From Candidatus Coatesiibacteriota bacterium (GTDB lineage Bacteria; RBG-13-66-14), in assembly GCA_014728185.1 (NCBI GenBank), contig WJMB01000152.1:1-17887 (forward strand): a DNA stretch of 17,887 nucleotides, given 5' to 3'. Below the pieces are notes generated by a model, which searched no databases, was not told where the DNA came from, and worked only from the letters and a program-made list of their open reading frames with translations. The position numbers and the translations under genes were made by a program. This document shows, piece after piece, positions 7,294 through 15,425 of the stretch. Numbering within the stretch: position 1 is the stretch's first letter; the number at the start of each line of letters is the position of its first letter.

Positions 7294-10200
7294 CTAGTAC
7301 TTGATCTTCCACTTGAGATTGAGCTGGTAGCTCATCTCGCCCTCTTCCTCGATGGTCGATCCGACGGCGGAGAGGTTGTCGCTGATGAAGTACTCGACCC
7401 AGAGGCTCTGGTTGCCTCTGGAGAGGACGTCGCGGCTGTAGCTGACGTAGAGGTCCCGGGAGATGTACTTGCCGACGGTGAGGTCGACGCGCTCGATATC
7501 GCCGCCGGTGTCCAGGGCGCCCTCGAGTTTGAGCGTGTCCAGGCCGGTGGCCTCGCGAGCCAGGCGGCGCAGCTTGTTCTGAATGAAGCCGGCCAGCATC
7601 AGCGCGGCCTGGCCGCCGACGTGACCGGCGGCTCCGCCGGCGCCCTGCTCGCCCAGCATCTGTTGGTACTCCTCCCAGGTCATGTCCAGGGCGATGAGCA
7701 TGATGATATCGCCCTCGGGCAGTTCGGGCTCGCTGGTCAGGGTCACTGTGGGGGCGGAGAGGGTGCCTCCGATCAGGACGTTGACGGTGGTTTCGTTGGA
7801 GGAGCCGTCGCGGCGGCGGCTGCGCAGGGCGCTGGATGCTTCGAGGTTGAGAGCGGGGTCCGGCGGCACTTTGCGGCCGAAGGAGATGCCGCCGCGTTCG
7901 AGGTCGAAGGCCTTGTCGAGGAACCAGACGCTGCCGCGCAGGGTTTCCAGCTCGCCGCCCAGCACCAGCTCGTTTCCGGCCAGGGTCAGTTGGAGGTCGG
8001 CGGCCACCTCGAGCTCGGCCAGCTCCGAACGCACCCAGAGGTTGCGCTCGGCCACCAAACGCAGGTCGAGCTCGAAGGGCGATTCGCCGCCCTCGTCGGG
8101 CAGCCGTTTGCCGGCCTTCAGGGAGCCTCCCGAGCCCAGGGGCAGCTCGAGATCGCCCTCGTTGACACGGACCACGCCTTCGATCCGTGTTCCAGCGCCG
8201 TCGATGACGCCGACGACGTCGAGGTCGCAGTTGCCGGTGAAGAGGTCGGCGGCGTTGCGCAGCTCGAGCTCCCGTCCGGTGAGCTCCAGGCGTCCGTCGA
8301 GGGCGCCGCCACCGAACTCCAAGCGTCCCACGCCGGTGATTTCGCCGGCACCCAGTTTCGTGGAGAACTCCTCGACGACCACCCGGCGGGTGTCGGCGTC
8401 GAGGATCAGGGCGAGGCTTTCCAGGGTGACGTTGTACTCCTCGAGGTGCAGGGCGTCGGCGGAGAGCTCAAGGTCGCCGTGGATGAGCGGGTCGGCCAGA
8501 GGGCCTTCGATTACGGTTTGGGCCGTCAGGGTTCCGTTTTCGAAACGCAGGTCCTCGGGGAGGAGGGGCAGACTGTCCAGGGGGAACTCGTAGGCGCCCA
8601 GGGCCAGCTCGACGCGCCGGTCCGGGTCGGTCAGGGAGAGGCGGCCAGCGGCGTCGATGTTGGCGCCGTCGAGGACCAGGCTCAGGTGCTCCAGGCGGAG
8701 CTCTTCGTGGGTCAGCACGCCGAAGAGCTCGAAGCGCTCGGCGGCGTAGCCCGAGCTGGAGAGGCCGCCGGCGTTGACGACGATTCGGCCGGTCTGTTCG
8801 TCGCCCCCCGGCGGCAGGGGCCGGACGCCGCCCAAGGCGTCGGCTAGTTCATAGAGGTTCTGCTTGCCGTTCAGCTCGGCGGTTATTTCGATATCGGCCA
8901 CGGTGTAGTCGTCCAGGGAGAGATCGTTTAAGGCGCTCTCGAGAGCCAGGCTGGGCGAGGCCAGCTCGCCGGAGAGCTCGAGGCTCAGCCGCCCGCGCCC
9001 GGCGATGTCGCCTCCGATCAGGGCGGTGCGACGCTCCAGCTCAGCCAGATCGAGACCATCGGCCGTCAACCGGAGATTTATCCTGAGGCGCCCGGTGTCG
9101 TACTCGCCGTCCAGCTTCACGTCGCCGGCTTCGCTGGTCAAGCGCAGCGGATCCAGGTGCAGTCCGCCGTCGTGGTAGTCGGCGGTGAAGGGCGCGACGT
9201 TTTCGACGTGCAGTTCGCGGTGGATGAAATCGAGCTGCTCGCCTCGCACGGTCAGGCCGTCGGGACGCAGCTCCAGCTCGCCGCGATATCTCAGGGAGGT
9301 CGCGGGGTCGAACTCGAGTTCCAGTGATTCGACTCTCGCCGTGCCGTCGTCGTAGTCGCCGCGCAGACTCAGCGAGGCCAGCTCGGTCCCGGAGAGTAGC
9401 AGACCTTGGGCGTGAAGCTCGCCCCGGGCGGTGGTTCGCGGGTCGAGGCTCAGCTCGCCGTCGAAGCTCAACCGTTCGAGGGCGTACTCGTCGTAGGTGA
9501 CCCCGCGGCCGTCCAGGCTGAGTTTCAGGCCGGCTCCGGCGTCCCAGGGCAGCTCTAGGCGGACCTCGGCCAGCAGCTTGTCCAGGCGCGCTCCGGCGTA
9601 CTCGGCGTCGGAGAGGGCCACGTCGCAGCGCAACCGGGGTCGCTCCAGGGTACCCTGAAGCCAAGCGTCCAGCCCCAGCACCCCGCTGGGCGTCTGAGGT
9701 CCCAGCAGGCCGGCCAGGCCGTTCAGCCGCAGACCCTCGCCGTTCAACCGCAGGTCGAGGCGGCCCTCGTCGATCCCGCCGCTGAGCTCGAAGCGGCCTC
9801 CGGCCACGCGCAGCAGGCCTTCGCTTAACTGGAAATCGCGCGGGGTGCCGTAACCGGCCAGTTTGACTCCGCGGATCGGCGCCCCGGCGAGATCGCCCGG
9901 GAAGAGCTCGGCTTCGGCGTAGTAGCCGCCGCCCTCCCGGGACTCCACCCGTACCCGGCCGTTGAGATCGCCGGGCAGGGCGCCCAGCTCCAGGGGGGCC
10001 AACTCGGCCGGGTCGATGCCGTAGAAGGTCAGCCGGCCGTCGAAGACGGGTCGTTCACCGCTGAAATCGACCTCCACCCGGCCGCCGGCGCGCCCCTCGC
10101 CGCGACGCAGGCGGAAGTTGTCCAGGCGCAGCCGCTTGTCGGCGTAGCCTCCGTCCATCACCAGCTCGTCGAGCAGGTAACCGGCCAAGTTGGGGTTATT

Positions 10201-11139
10201 GAGCGCCAGGGTCATCTCGGAGCGCAGGTTCTCGTAGGGTCCCCAGAGCTTGGCGCTGAGTTCGACGCCGCCGGCCAGGGGCAGCTCGGGGTTTAGGGCC
10301 CGGCGGACTTCATCCAGTGATAGATTGGCCGCCATCAGTTCCAGGTCAAGCTCGCCCCGTTTGCCGTAAACCGTTCCGTCGACGTTGATCAGGGAGCCCA
10401 GGGTCGCTGTACTGAGCTCCTCGAGGTGCACCGGCCCGCCGCGCTCTATGTAGACACCGCCATCGATCCAGAACACGGGCAGCTCGAAAGTGGGCAGGGC
10501 GCCGTGGAGCACCAGTTCGTCGATATCCACGTCGCCTTCATCCAACCGGAGGCGCAGTCCGGCGTGGATTTCCTCGATGGAGAAGCACTCCCTCGCTGGG
10601 TTGTAGATGCGTACCTCGCCGCCGATCAGTCTCACATCGTCGATGTCGAACAACTTGCCTATCAGCCGCTTGGGATCCTTGTGCGGAAAGAGTAGTCCGG
10701 CGTTGGACGTCCCGTCGCCGTAGCTCTCGATGACCACCTCGACGCCGGTCAGCTCGGCCACCTCCAGTTCGGGATGGCCGAAGACCAGCTCGAAGAGGTT
10801 GAAGCTTACAGTGACCTCGTCGATGGAGATGAAGTTTTCCTCGATAGCCCCCGGCGGATTGGCGATCGAGAAGCCCGTCAGCGTGGCTCCGCCCAGCATC
10901 GTGCCGCTGAGCTCCCCGATGGTGAAGTCGGCGCCGTAGGCCTCGTCCAGGCGCTCCTCGACGATGCCCGCGACCCAGTTCTTGAAGAAGGGCAGTTGCA
11001 GGGCGATCATCAAGAGCACGATCAGGATCGCCAACCCGACGGCCAGGCGCAGCGACCAGCGACCGACGGCGAGCAGCCAGGGCGGCGATTTGCGCTTGGC
11101 GTTGTCGCCCAGCTTCTTCAACTTGGAGAGGATGGCCAT
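7294..11139 (-). CDS. tamB: TamB-like translocation/assembly protein (DUF490 family)
   Basis: This 1281-aa protein is close to the length of E. coli TamB (about 1260). It has a basic cytoplasmic N-terminus and one membrane helix (about 30-48, RLAVGLAILIVLLMIALQL). More than 1,100 residues of AsmA/TamB-type beta-strand repeats follow, rich in alternating hydrophobic positions with recurring LDLRL, LSLDG and ELELR patterns. The conserved C-terminal domain ends with strands like YLSRDLYVSYSRD and a terminal aromatic residue (KIKY). Such proteins span the periplasm and move lipids or help insert outer-membrane proteins. A TamA/BamA partner would be expected, but none is in the window. No clear ribosome binding site precedes the ATG. 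It stands alone, flanked by non-coding DNA. The family is confident; orthology to TamB proper rather than another AsmA-like bridge protein is less so. Confidence 0.88.
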   Translation of the reverse strand: MAILSKLKKLGDNAKRKSPPWLLAVGRWSLRLAVGLAILIVLLMIALQLPFFKNWVAGIVEERLDEAYGADFTIGELSGTMLGGATLTGFSIANPPGAIEENFISIDEVTVSFNLFELVFGHPELEVAELTGVEVVIESYGDGTSNAGLLFPHKDPKRLIGKLFDIDDVRLIGGEVRIYNPARECFSIEEIHAGLRLRLDEGDVDIDELVLHGALPTFELPVFWIDGGVYIERGGPVHLEELSTATLGSLINVDGTVYGKRGELDLELMAANLSLDEVRRALNPELPLAGGVELSAKLWGPYENLRSEMTLALNNPNLAGYLLDELVMDGGYADKRLRLDNFRLRRGEGRAGGRVEVDFSGERPVFDGRLTFYGIDPAELAPLELGALPGDLNGRVRVESREGGGYYAEAELFPGDLAGAPIRGVKLAGYGTPRDFQLSEGLLRVAGGRFELSGGIDEGRLDLRLNGEGLRLNGLAGLLGPQTPSGVLGLDAWLQGTLERPRLRCDVALSDAEYAGARLDKLLAEVRLELPWDAGAGLKLSLDGRGVTYDEYALERLSFDGELSLDPRTTARGELHAQGLLLSGTELASLSLRGDYDDGTARVESLELEFDPATSLRYRGELELRPDGLTVRGEQLDFIHRELHVENVAPFTADYHDGGLHLDPLRLTSEAGDVKLDGEYDTGRLRINLRLTADGLDLAELERRTALIGGDIAGRGRLSLELSGELASPSLALESALNDLSLDDYTVADIEITAELNGKQNLYELADALGGVRPLPPGGDEQTGRIVVNAGGLSSSGYAAERFELFGVLTHEELRLEHLSLVLDGANIDAAGRLSLTDPDRRVELALGAYEFPLDSLPLLPEDLRFENGTLTAQTVIEGPLADPLIHGDLELSADALHLEEYNVTLESLALILDADTRRVVVEEFSTKLGAGEITGVGRLEFGGGALDGRLELTGRELELRNAADLFTGNCDLDVVGVIDGAGTRIEGVVRVNEGDLELPLGSGGSLKAGKRLPDEGGESPFELDLRLVAERNLWVRSELAELEVAADLQLTLAGNELVLGGELETLRGSVWFLDKAFDLERGGISFGRKVPPDPALNLEASSALRSRRRDGSSNETTVNVLIGGTLSAPTVTLTSEPELPEGDIIMLIALDMTWEEYQQMLGEQGAGGAAGHVGGQAALMLAGFIQNKLRRLAREATGLDTLKLEGALDTGGDIERVDLTVGKYISRDLYVSYSRDVLSRGNQSLWVEYFISDNLSAVGSTIEEEGEMSYQLNLKWKIKY

Positions 11140-11959
11140 GGAGATTATTTGTGCTTGTCGCTACGGCTTACCGGCGGGTTGTCAGTACCGGGGTCATGGG
11201 GCTCCCGGGCTTGTTGAAGGGGTTGTGATTGTCTTCCGCTGATAATACGCGTCTGGTATCAGAAATGCCCATCACTTTAAGAGCAGACATAAAGTGGCAG
11301 TGACAATGGGTATGCTCTTTAGTCTAGTTCATGGTATTATTACACGTTAATGAATAAGCGCATTTTTTCCAGTCGCTTGTTCTTCTGTGCTTGATAGCTG
11401 CGAAGATCGCCACTGTCCGCACGATGTCTGGTGGCTAAAACAGACGTACCCCAAGCGGACGCTGAGCTTCGGGAGGTCGCCACTCCTGCCTACATCCCGG
11501 GCTTCTCGATTCAAGGGGGCAAACTGCATTTTAATAACTGCTTTAGCAGATATGAAAACGTATTGCGCATATCGAGCTGGAGCCGTTCGTGAGGTAGTTG
11601 TCAGCACCTCCGTTCCAAGTGTGGCTCATTGTCCCTTCAACGTCGGTTCAGTTTTCAGATGATAATCCCCAGTTTAGTATGAAAGGAGCTTGCATTTTTC
11701 ACCTATCCGATTGCCGCTTAACTCATAAGCGCACTAATAACGGGCAGTATGGTTGCGCATGATGATATCGGGGCCAGAGCGCGACGCATCCAGGTGATGA
11801 CGACCCGCTCGATGAAACTCTTTACCCGCGCCGCAGGCGCCCGTCGACGTCGGGACTCATCGGCGGTCGTTGAAAGCGGAGCCCGTCGGGTCAGCCCGCG
11901 GCCGTGTGTGGGTATAGTACCACCCACCGGGCGTCAAGTCACATCACCCCGACCAGGCC
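11140..11959. other. AT-richer gene-free stretch upstream of the TamB-like gene and rnfB
   Basis: This divergent intergenic region must hold the TamB-like gene's promoter and leads into the rnfB promoter. The part from 11230 to 11760 is AT-rich. It holds a 7-bp inverted repeat (CACTTTA at 11273-11279 against TAAAGTG at 11290-11296) that could be an operator, and a GATAATCC word at 11661 that recurs in the rpmH-rnpA gap. Short open frames here, such as 11347-11607, have no ribosome binding sites or recognisable products. I see no RNA gene. Confidence 0.4.
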
Positions 11960-11988
11960 TTGACCCGGCGGGGGCGCCTCCGTATAAT
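11960..11988 (+). promoter_or_regulatory. Sigma-70-type promoter of rnfB
   Basis: TTGACC (11960-11965) and a perfect TATAAT (11983-11988) are separated by the optimal 17 bp. The expected transcript start is near 11995, giving a leader of about 53 nt before the ATG at 12048. This is the best housekeeping promoter match in the window. Confidence 0.8.
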
Positions 11989-12047
11989 TCCACCTGTTCC
12001 GGCAACCACACCGCGCGCCCCGGCGCGCCAGCGAAAGACCCCCGCCG

Positions 12048-12899
12048 ATGGATTACGATATCCTGCTCTACGCCATGCTCTCCCTGGGCGGACTGGGCCT
12101 GCTCTTCGGCCTGGCCCTGGCCGTGGTGGCCAAGAAGTTCGCCGTCGAGGTCGACCCCAAGGTCGAGGAGATTCTGGACCTGCTGCCCGGCGCCAACTGC
12201 GGCGGTTGCGGCTACCCCGGCTGCGCTGGCTACGCCGAGGCCGTGGCCTCGGGCGAGGCTCCGGTCACCGGCTGCGCCCCCGGCGGTCCCGAACTGGCCG
12301 AGCAGATCGGCAAGGTCCTCGGCGTCTCCGTCGAGAACGCCGTGCGCAAGGTGGCCGTGGTGCGCTGCCGCGGCGACAAGGAACACGCCCGCGACGCCTT
12401 CACCTACTACGGCGTGCCGCGCTGCTCCGCCGCCCAGCGCCTCGACGACGGCCCCAAGGCCTGCGTCTACGGCTGCCTGGGCTTCGGCGACTGCGTCGAG
12501 GCCTGCAAGTTCGACGCCCTGGTCATGGGTTCGGACGGGCTGCCCGTGGTCATCGAGGACAACTGCACCGCCTGCGGCGCCTGCGTCACGGCCTGCCCCC
12601 GCGACATCATCGCCCTGATACCCTACGACGAACCGGTGTTCCTGGGTTGCGTCAACCGTGATCGCGGCAAGGCCGTCAAGGAGGTCTGCAGCGTCGGTTG
12701 CATCGGCTGCTCGCTCTGCAGCCGCGAGAAGGGCAACCCCAACGGTGGAATCAAGATGGACGGAGCCCTGCCCGTGCTCGATTTCGACCACGAGGACCAC
12801 GACTTCAGCGATCCGCTGCGCGCCTGCCCGATGAGCTGCTTCGTCCGCCGCCTGCCCGCCGAGGGTGCCGCCGACGACGAAAACGAAGACGCCGCCTGA
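12048..12899 (+). CDS. rnfB: RnfB-type electron transport subunit
   Basis: This 283-aa protein begins with a membrane helix (about 5-28), followed by the RnfB-type Fe-S domain C51-xx-C54-x4-C59-x16-C76. Ferredoxin-like cysteines follow: C139, C143, C149, C153, then C173-xx-C176-xx-C179-xxx-C183, matching two 4Fe-4S clusters. In the Rnf complex, RnfB is the ferredoxin-side subunit that passes electrons while ions are pumped. A third cluster looks incomplete: C218-xx-C221-xx-C224 is followed by SREK instead of the usual cysteine-proline, though C214 might substitute. The final C260 and C264 stand apart. No other rnf subunit is adjacent; the gene has its own promoter and terminator. The ribosome binding site is weak. 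The C-terminus is acidic. Confidence 0.93.
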   Translation: MDYDILLYAMLSLGGLGLLFGLALAVVAKKFAVEVDPKVEEILDLLPGANCGGCGYPGCAGYAEAVASGEAPVTGCAPGGPELAEQIGKVLGVSVENAVRKVAVVRCRGDKEHARDAFTYYGVPRCSAAQRLDDGPKACVYGCLGFGDCVEACKFDALVMGSDGLPVVIEDNCTACGACVTACPRDIIALIPYDEPVFLGCVNRDRGKAVKEVCSVGCIGCSLCSREKGNPNGGIKMDGALPVLDFDHEDHDFSDPLRACPMSCFVRRLPAEGAADDENEDAA

Positions 12900-12936
12900 A
12901 CCGGCCGTCTAGCGCCGATCCAGCCATTTCGTCAAT

Positions 12937-12962
12937 GAGGGGCCCTGCGGCCCCTCGTTTTT
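12937..12962 (+). terminator. Intrinsic terminator of rnfB
   Basis: An 8-bp perfect stem GAGGGGCC (12937-12944) pairs with GGCCCCTC (12949-12956) around a CTGC loop and is followed by G and five T. It lies 37 nt after the rnfB stop codon. It shows that rnfB is monocistronic and that repeat copy 3 further downstream is not needed for its termination. Confidence 0.9.
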
Positions 12963-13035
12963 CACCCAAGTTTCCGCAACCGTTTTTCTCAACCGACTCC
13001 AGCTGCAGTACCTCCACACGCCCAAGGACCCCCCA

Positions 13036-13234
13036 CGGCGCCACCGGCGAGCCCCCCTCGCCCTCCGGAGCGATCCGGGCTTCCCGCGGCGAGGTGTCGG
13101 CACGTTTCTTGCGGAGTGGCACCGCCGGTTGGCAAGACAGGCGACCCCGCCCCGCTGCAAGAAACGTGCCGACACCGACCCCGGAGGCGGGCGGTCGCGT
13201 GGGTTTGGAAGGGGGGGGCTCGCCGGTGGCGCCG
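13036..13234. repeat. Nested palindromic repeat, copy 3, between convergent rnfB and rnc
   Basis: The inner arms are a perfect 20-bp inverted repeat (GGTGTCGGCACGTTTCTTGC at 13093-13112, complement at 13157-13176) with a 44-nt loop similar to that of copy 1 (starts GGAG, ends CCCCGCCCCGCT). The base pair preceding the core GG differs from the other copies (C-G instead of T-A) on both arms. The outer arms are a perfect 22-bp inverted repeat at 13036-13057 and 13213-13234, unrelated to other copies' outer arms. Gaps are 35 and 36 nt. The right outer arm ends 1 nt before the rnc stop codon, so rnc mRNA would carry the whole structure just after its coding region. Both arms contain the inward-facing sigma-54-like motif. 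Confidence 0.92.
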
Positions 13235-13235
13235 C

Positions 13236-13985
13236 TCAGCGGCGACGTTTCCGGCGGCGGCTCTTGCGGCGGGATTCCCGCTTCTTGCGGCGCTCGGCGC
13301 GCAGGGTCTCCAGGCCCTCGGCGGCGGCCAGGGTCTCGGCGCCTTTCTTCGATGTGTCGACACCCTCGCCGACGGCGCGGCCCTGGACAATAACCCGGGC
13401 GCGGTAGAGTCGTCGGTGGTCCGGCCCCTCGACGGCGGCCTCGTAGAGCGGCTCCTTCCAGCCCCGGTTATGGCAGTATTCCTGCAGGTCGCCTTTGGGG
13501 TTGGCGCTCTGGTCGGGCAGCTCCTCGAAGAGCAGCTCGCGGGCGATCTTGGCGGCGTGGTGGTAACCGGCGTCGATGAACAGGGCGCCGAAGAGGGCCT
13601 CGAAGACGTTCTCGAGGTTGGAATCGCGATAGGCGCCGCCGCTTTCGGCCTCGCCCCGGCCCAGGCGCATCAGCTCGCCCAGCTCGAGCTCCCGGGCCTG
13701 GCGGGCCAGATTGGTCCCGCAGACCAGGGCCACTCGGCGCTCGGTGAGCTCGCCCTCGCGGATAATCAGGTCGGTCTGGAAGAGGTACTCGGCGACGGCC
13801 AGATCGAGCACGGCGTCGCCCAGGTACTCCAGGCGTTGGTAGTCGCCTCCGCTGCCCGGGTTTTCGTTGGCGTAGGAGGGGTGGGTGAAGGCCCGCACCA
13901 GCAGTTCGAGGTTGCCGAAGCGGTGCCCGGTTATCTCCTCGACGGCGTCGAGGAGGTCGTTTTCGTTCCAGTTATCCATCTTCAT
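13236..13985 (-). CDS. rnc: Ribonuclease III
   Basis: This 249-aa endonuclease cleaves double-stranded RNA in rRNA processing and mRNA decay. The catalytic domain (about 8-155) has the signature QRLEYLGDAVL (50-60) with metal ligands E53 and D57, and LENVFEALFGA (124-134) with E129. The position of E. coli D114 is Asn (N126), a variant found in some lineages. The double-stranded RNA binding domain (about 163-229) starts PKGDLQEY and has the conserved KKGAETLAA helix. A strongly basic tail of about 20 residues (RRKKRESRRK and onward) is an extension that could add RNA affinity. The start overlaps rnpA by 14 bp, so the two are translationally linked. An in-frame ATG at 13979 is an alternative start. 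Confidence 0.96.
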   Translation of the reverse strand: MKMDNWNENDLLDAVEEITGHRFGNLELLVRAFTHPSYANENPGSGGDYQRLEYLGDAVLDLAVAEYLFQTDLIIREGELTERRVALVCGTNLARQARELELGELMRLGRGEAESGGAYRDSNLENVFEALFGALFIDAGYHHAAKIARELLFEELPDQSANPKGDLQEYCHNRGWKEPLYEAAVEGPDHRRLYRARVIVQGRAVGEGVDTSKKGAETLAAAEGLETLRAERRKKRESRRKSRRRKRRR

Positions 13986-14340
13986 CCAGTTCTCGAAGCA
14001 GGCCGGCCTTGCGCCAGAGGGCCAAGACCAGCTCGCGGAGTTCGTTCCAGGAAAGTTCGGCCGCGCCGGGCTGGGCCACGATCGCCTGATGCGACGGTGC
14101 GGCCAGCCTGCGGCGGTTTAGACGGAACAGCTCACGCAGGCGGCGACGCAGGCGGTTGCGGGCCACGGCGTTGCCGACCCGGCGTCCGGTGACGGCGGTG
14201 AAGCGGTGTCCCTCGACCCCGCCACACAGGTAGACCAGGCGCAGCGGACCCCGGCTCAGTCGACGACCGCGCCCGAACAGGCGGCGGAAGTCGGCGGAGC
14301 GTAACAGGCGGACGCCGCGGGGGTAGCTGTGATCGGTCAT
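13972..14340 (-). CDS. rnpA: Ribonuclease P protein component
   Basis: This 122-aa basic protein binds the RNase P RNA and helps mature tRNA 5' ends. It shows the family pattern: RLLRSADFRRLFGRGRRL near the start, VYLCGG, and the RNR signature region VGNAVARNRLRRRLRELFR (residues 54-72). The start at 14340 is chosen because MTDHSYPRGVRLLRS aligns with the start of E. coli RnpA (MVKLAFPRELRLLTP). Two in-frame ATGs further upstream (14370, 14394) have no better ribosome binding site. It overlaps rnc downstream. In most bacteria rpmH is directly upstream; here about 1.1 kb of non-coding DNA intervenes. Confidence 0.94.
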   Translation of the reverse strand: MTDHSYPRGVRLLRSADFRRLFGRGRRLSRGPLRLVYLCGGVEGHRFTAVTGRRVGNAVARNRLRRRLRELFRLNRRRLAAPSHQAIVAQPGAAELSWNELRELVLALWRKAGLLRELDEDG

Positions 14341-14412
14341 GGGCGCGAGCGTTTCGGCGGTGGGTGTCATTTTGTCGTAACGAAGCGTTGCCATGTTACT
14401 TCACTCTTCTTA

Positions 14413-14443
14413 GCATCTTGTCTAGGCATCTTGTCTAGGCATC
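14413..14443. repeat. 13-bp tandem repeat upstream of rnpA
   Basis: GCATCTTGTCTAG occurs twice in perfect tandem (14413-14425, 14426-14438) followed by a partial third copy, GCATC. It sits 70-100 bp upstream of the chosen rnpA start, in the likely leader or promoter zone. It may simply be slippage. Confidence 0.75.
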
Positions 14444-14993
14444 ATGAAACGTGTTCGTATCAGATCAGGCTGATTGAGAGCGGTTTGCTTGGGCTTTTCC
14501 GTCCCCCAGAAAGTGCCCCGTTTTTAGTTCAAACATGCATTTTAGCAGGTCCTAGTTGCTTGTCATTATTATAGTTGTAAACAGAAAGCAAGCGGACGGC
14601 AAGTCGTTGTCACGGCCTATAATAGTGCGCAGTGGCTCGATTTGCCGCAAGTAACAGCTTTACCAGTCGCCACTTATTGACGACCCGCTTTGTGACAAGT
14701 GTCTGAGGATCATCGCGCGTTTATCAGCAGGTTGCAATCACGATTCGGTCCGGTCAGGGCAAACGATTCCAAGCATAAATCAACAATTTTTGGGATTATC
14801 ACCTGAAACTGAACCTACGTCGAAACCCAAAAACAGCGGCATTTAGAACGGGTGTGCCCACAACTACCACATGAGGGCCTTCAGCTCGACGGGCCAAAGA
14901 GGTTTGCGAATCAGCTAAACCAGCTATTGAAAACAGTTAGCCTCCATAATACTGGTAAGCCCGGGATGCAAATAAGGAGCCGGGACCTCCAGT

Positions 14994-15037
14994 CTCTCAG
15001 CGTCCTCTCAGCATCCTCTTGGCATCCTCTTGGCAGC
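14994..15037. repeat. 11-bp degenerate tandem repeat, four units
   Basis: Four adjacent 11-nt units drift stepwise: CTCTCAGCGTC, CTCTCAGCATC, CTCTTGGCATC, CTCTTGGCAGC. Each differs from the next by one or two bases. The third and fourth units by chance create TTGGC-N6-TTGGC, which resembles a weak sigma-54 site. No coding function is evident. Confidence 0.75.
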
Positions 15038-15344
15038 GCCAGCTTCGGGCAAGCCTGGTTTTCCGCCACCAGGCAACGCACGGGCAGTGACAGCTCGCGC
15101 AGCTATAAAGTACATGATAACAAGTTATTAGCGATATATGCCTGTTCAGAAACGTGTGATAATCCCTAATTTATTTACAAGATGTGACAATCCAGGTACG
15201 AGTGATAATCCGAGGCGATATCGACCTTGGCAGAATGATCACGAATCGGGTTGTCGACCGGCTTTGGGCAACCACAACCCCTCCCGGAGCCGAGAGGGCC
15301 GGTTCGTTCGCGTCGTCGACCGGGTCCGATTATAAACCCTGGGC

Positions 15345-15373
15345 GAAAGAAAAACAGCCTCACGGGGAGACCG
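15345..15373 (-). terminator. Intrinsic terminator of rpmH
   Basis: On the minus strand CGGTCTC, a CCCGT loop and GAGGCTG form a 7-bp stem with two G-U pairs (15355-15373), followed by TTTTTCTTT. It lies about 50 nt after the rpmH stop. It implies that rpmH is transcribed alone and not with rnpA. Confidence 0.65.
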
Positions 15374-15425
15374 TTCTTCTGCAAGGATGTTATTGCGTTG
15401 TGCACCGGCGCTGCGGGGGTGCGGC

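Larger units (their letters stand above)
14341..15344. other. Long AT-richer gap between rnpA and rpmH without a recognised gene
   Basis: About 1 kb separates rnpA from the rpmH terminator. Composition is visibly AT-richer than the neighbours, and stops occur in all frames apart from short unconvincing ORFs (such as 14852-15169) that lack ribosome binding sites. It contains two short tandem repeats (listed separately), the near-palindrome ATAAC-AA-GTTAT at 15117-15128, a TTTTTGGG/CCCAAAAA inverted repeat near 14788 and 14826, and three or four copies of a GTGAtAATCC word (14792-14802 inverted, 15154, 15182, 15200). I found no DnaA box of the TTATNCACA type and no RNase P RNA, tmRNA or SRP RNA signature. 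The rnpA promoter should lie at the left end but is not obvious. Confidence 0.45.

Noticed and set aside
11347..11607. 86-aa minus-strand open frame upstream of rnfB
   Set aside because: No ribosome binding site, no domain, composition like random AT-rich DNA.
15017..15036. Sigma-54-like TTGGC-N6-TTGGC
   Set aside because: It is created by the 11-bp tandem repeat, lacks TTGC at the correct position and has no gene downstream.
15154..15166. Possible DnaA box TGTGATAA near rpmH
   Set aside because: The DnaA box complement needs one base between TGTG and ATAA. This site lacks it, and no proper TTATNCACA boxes or dnaA gene are present.
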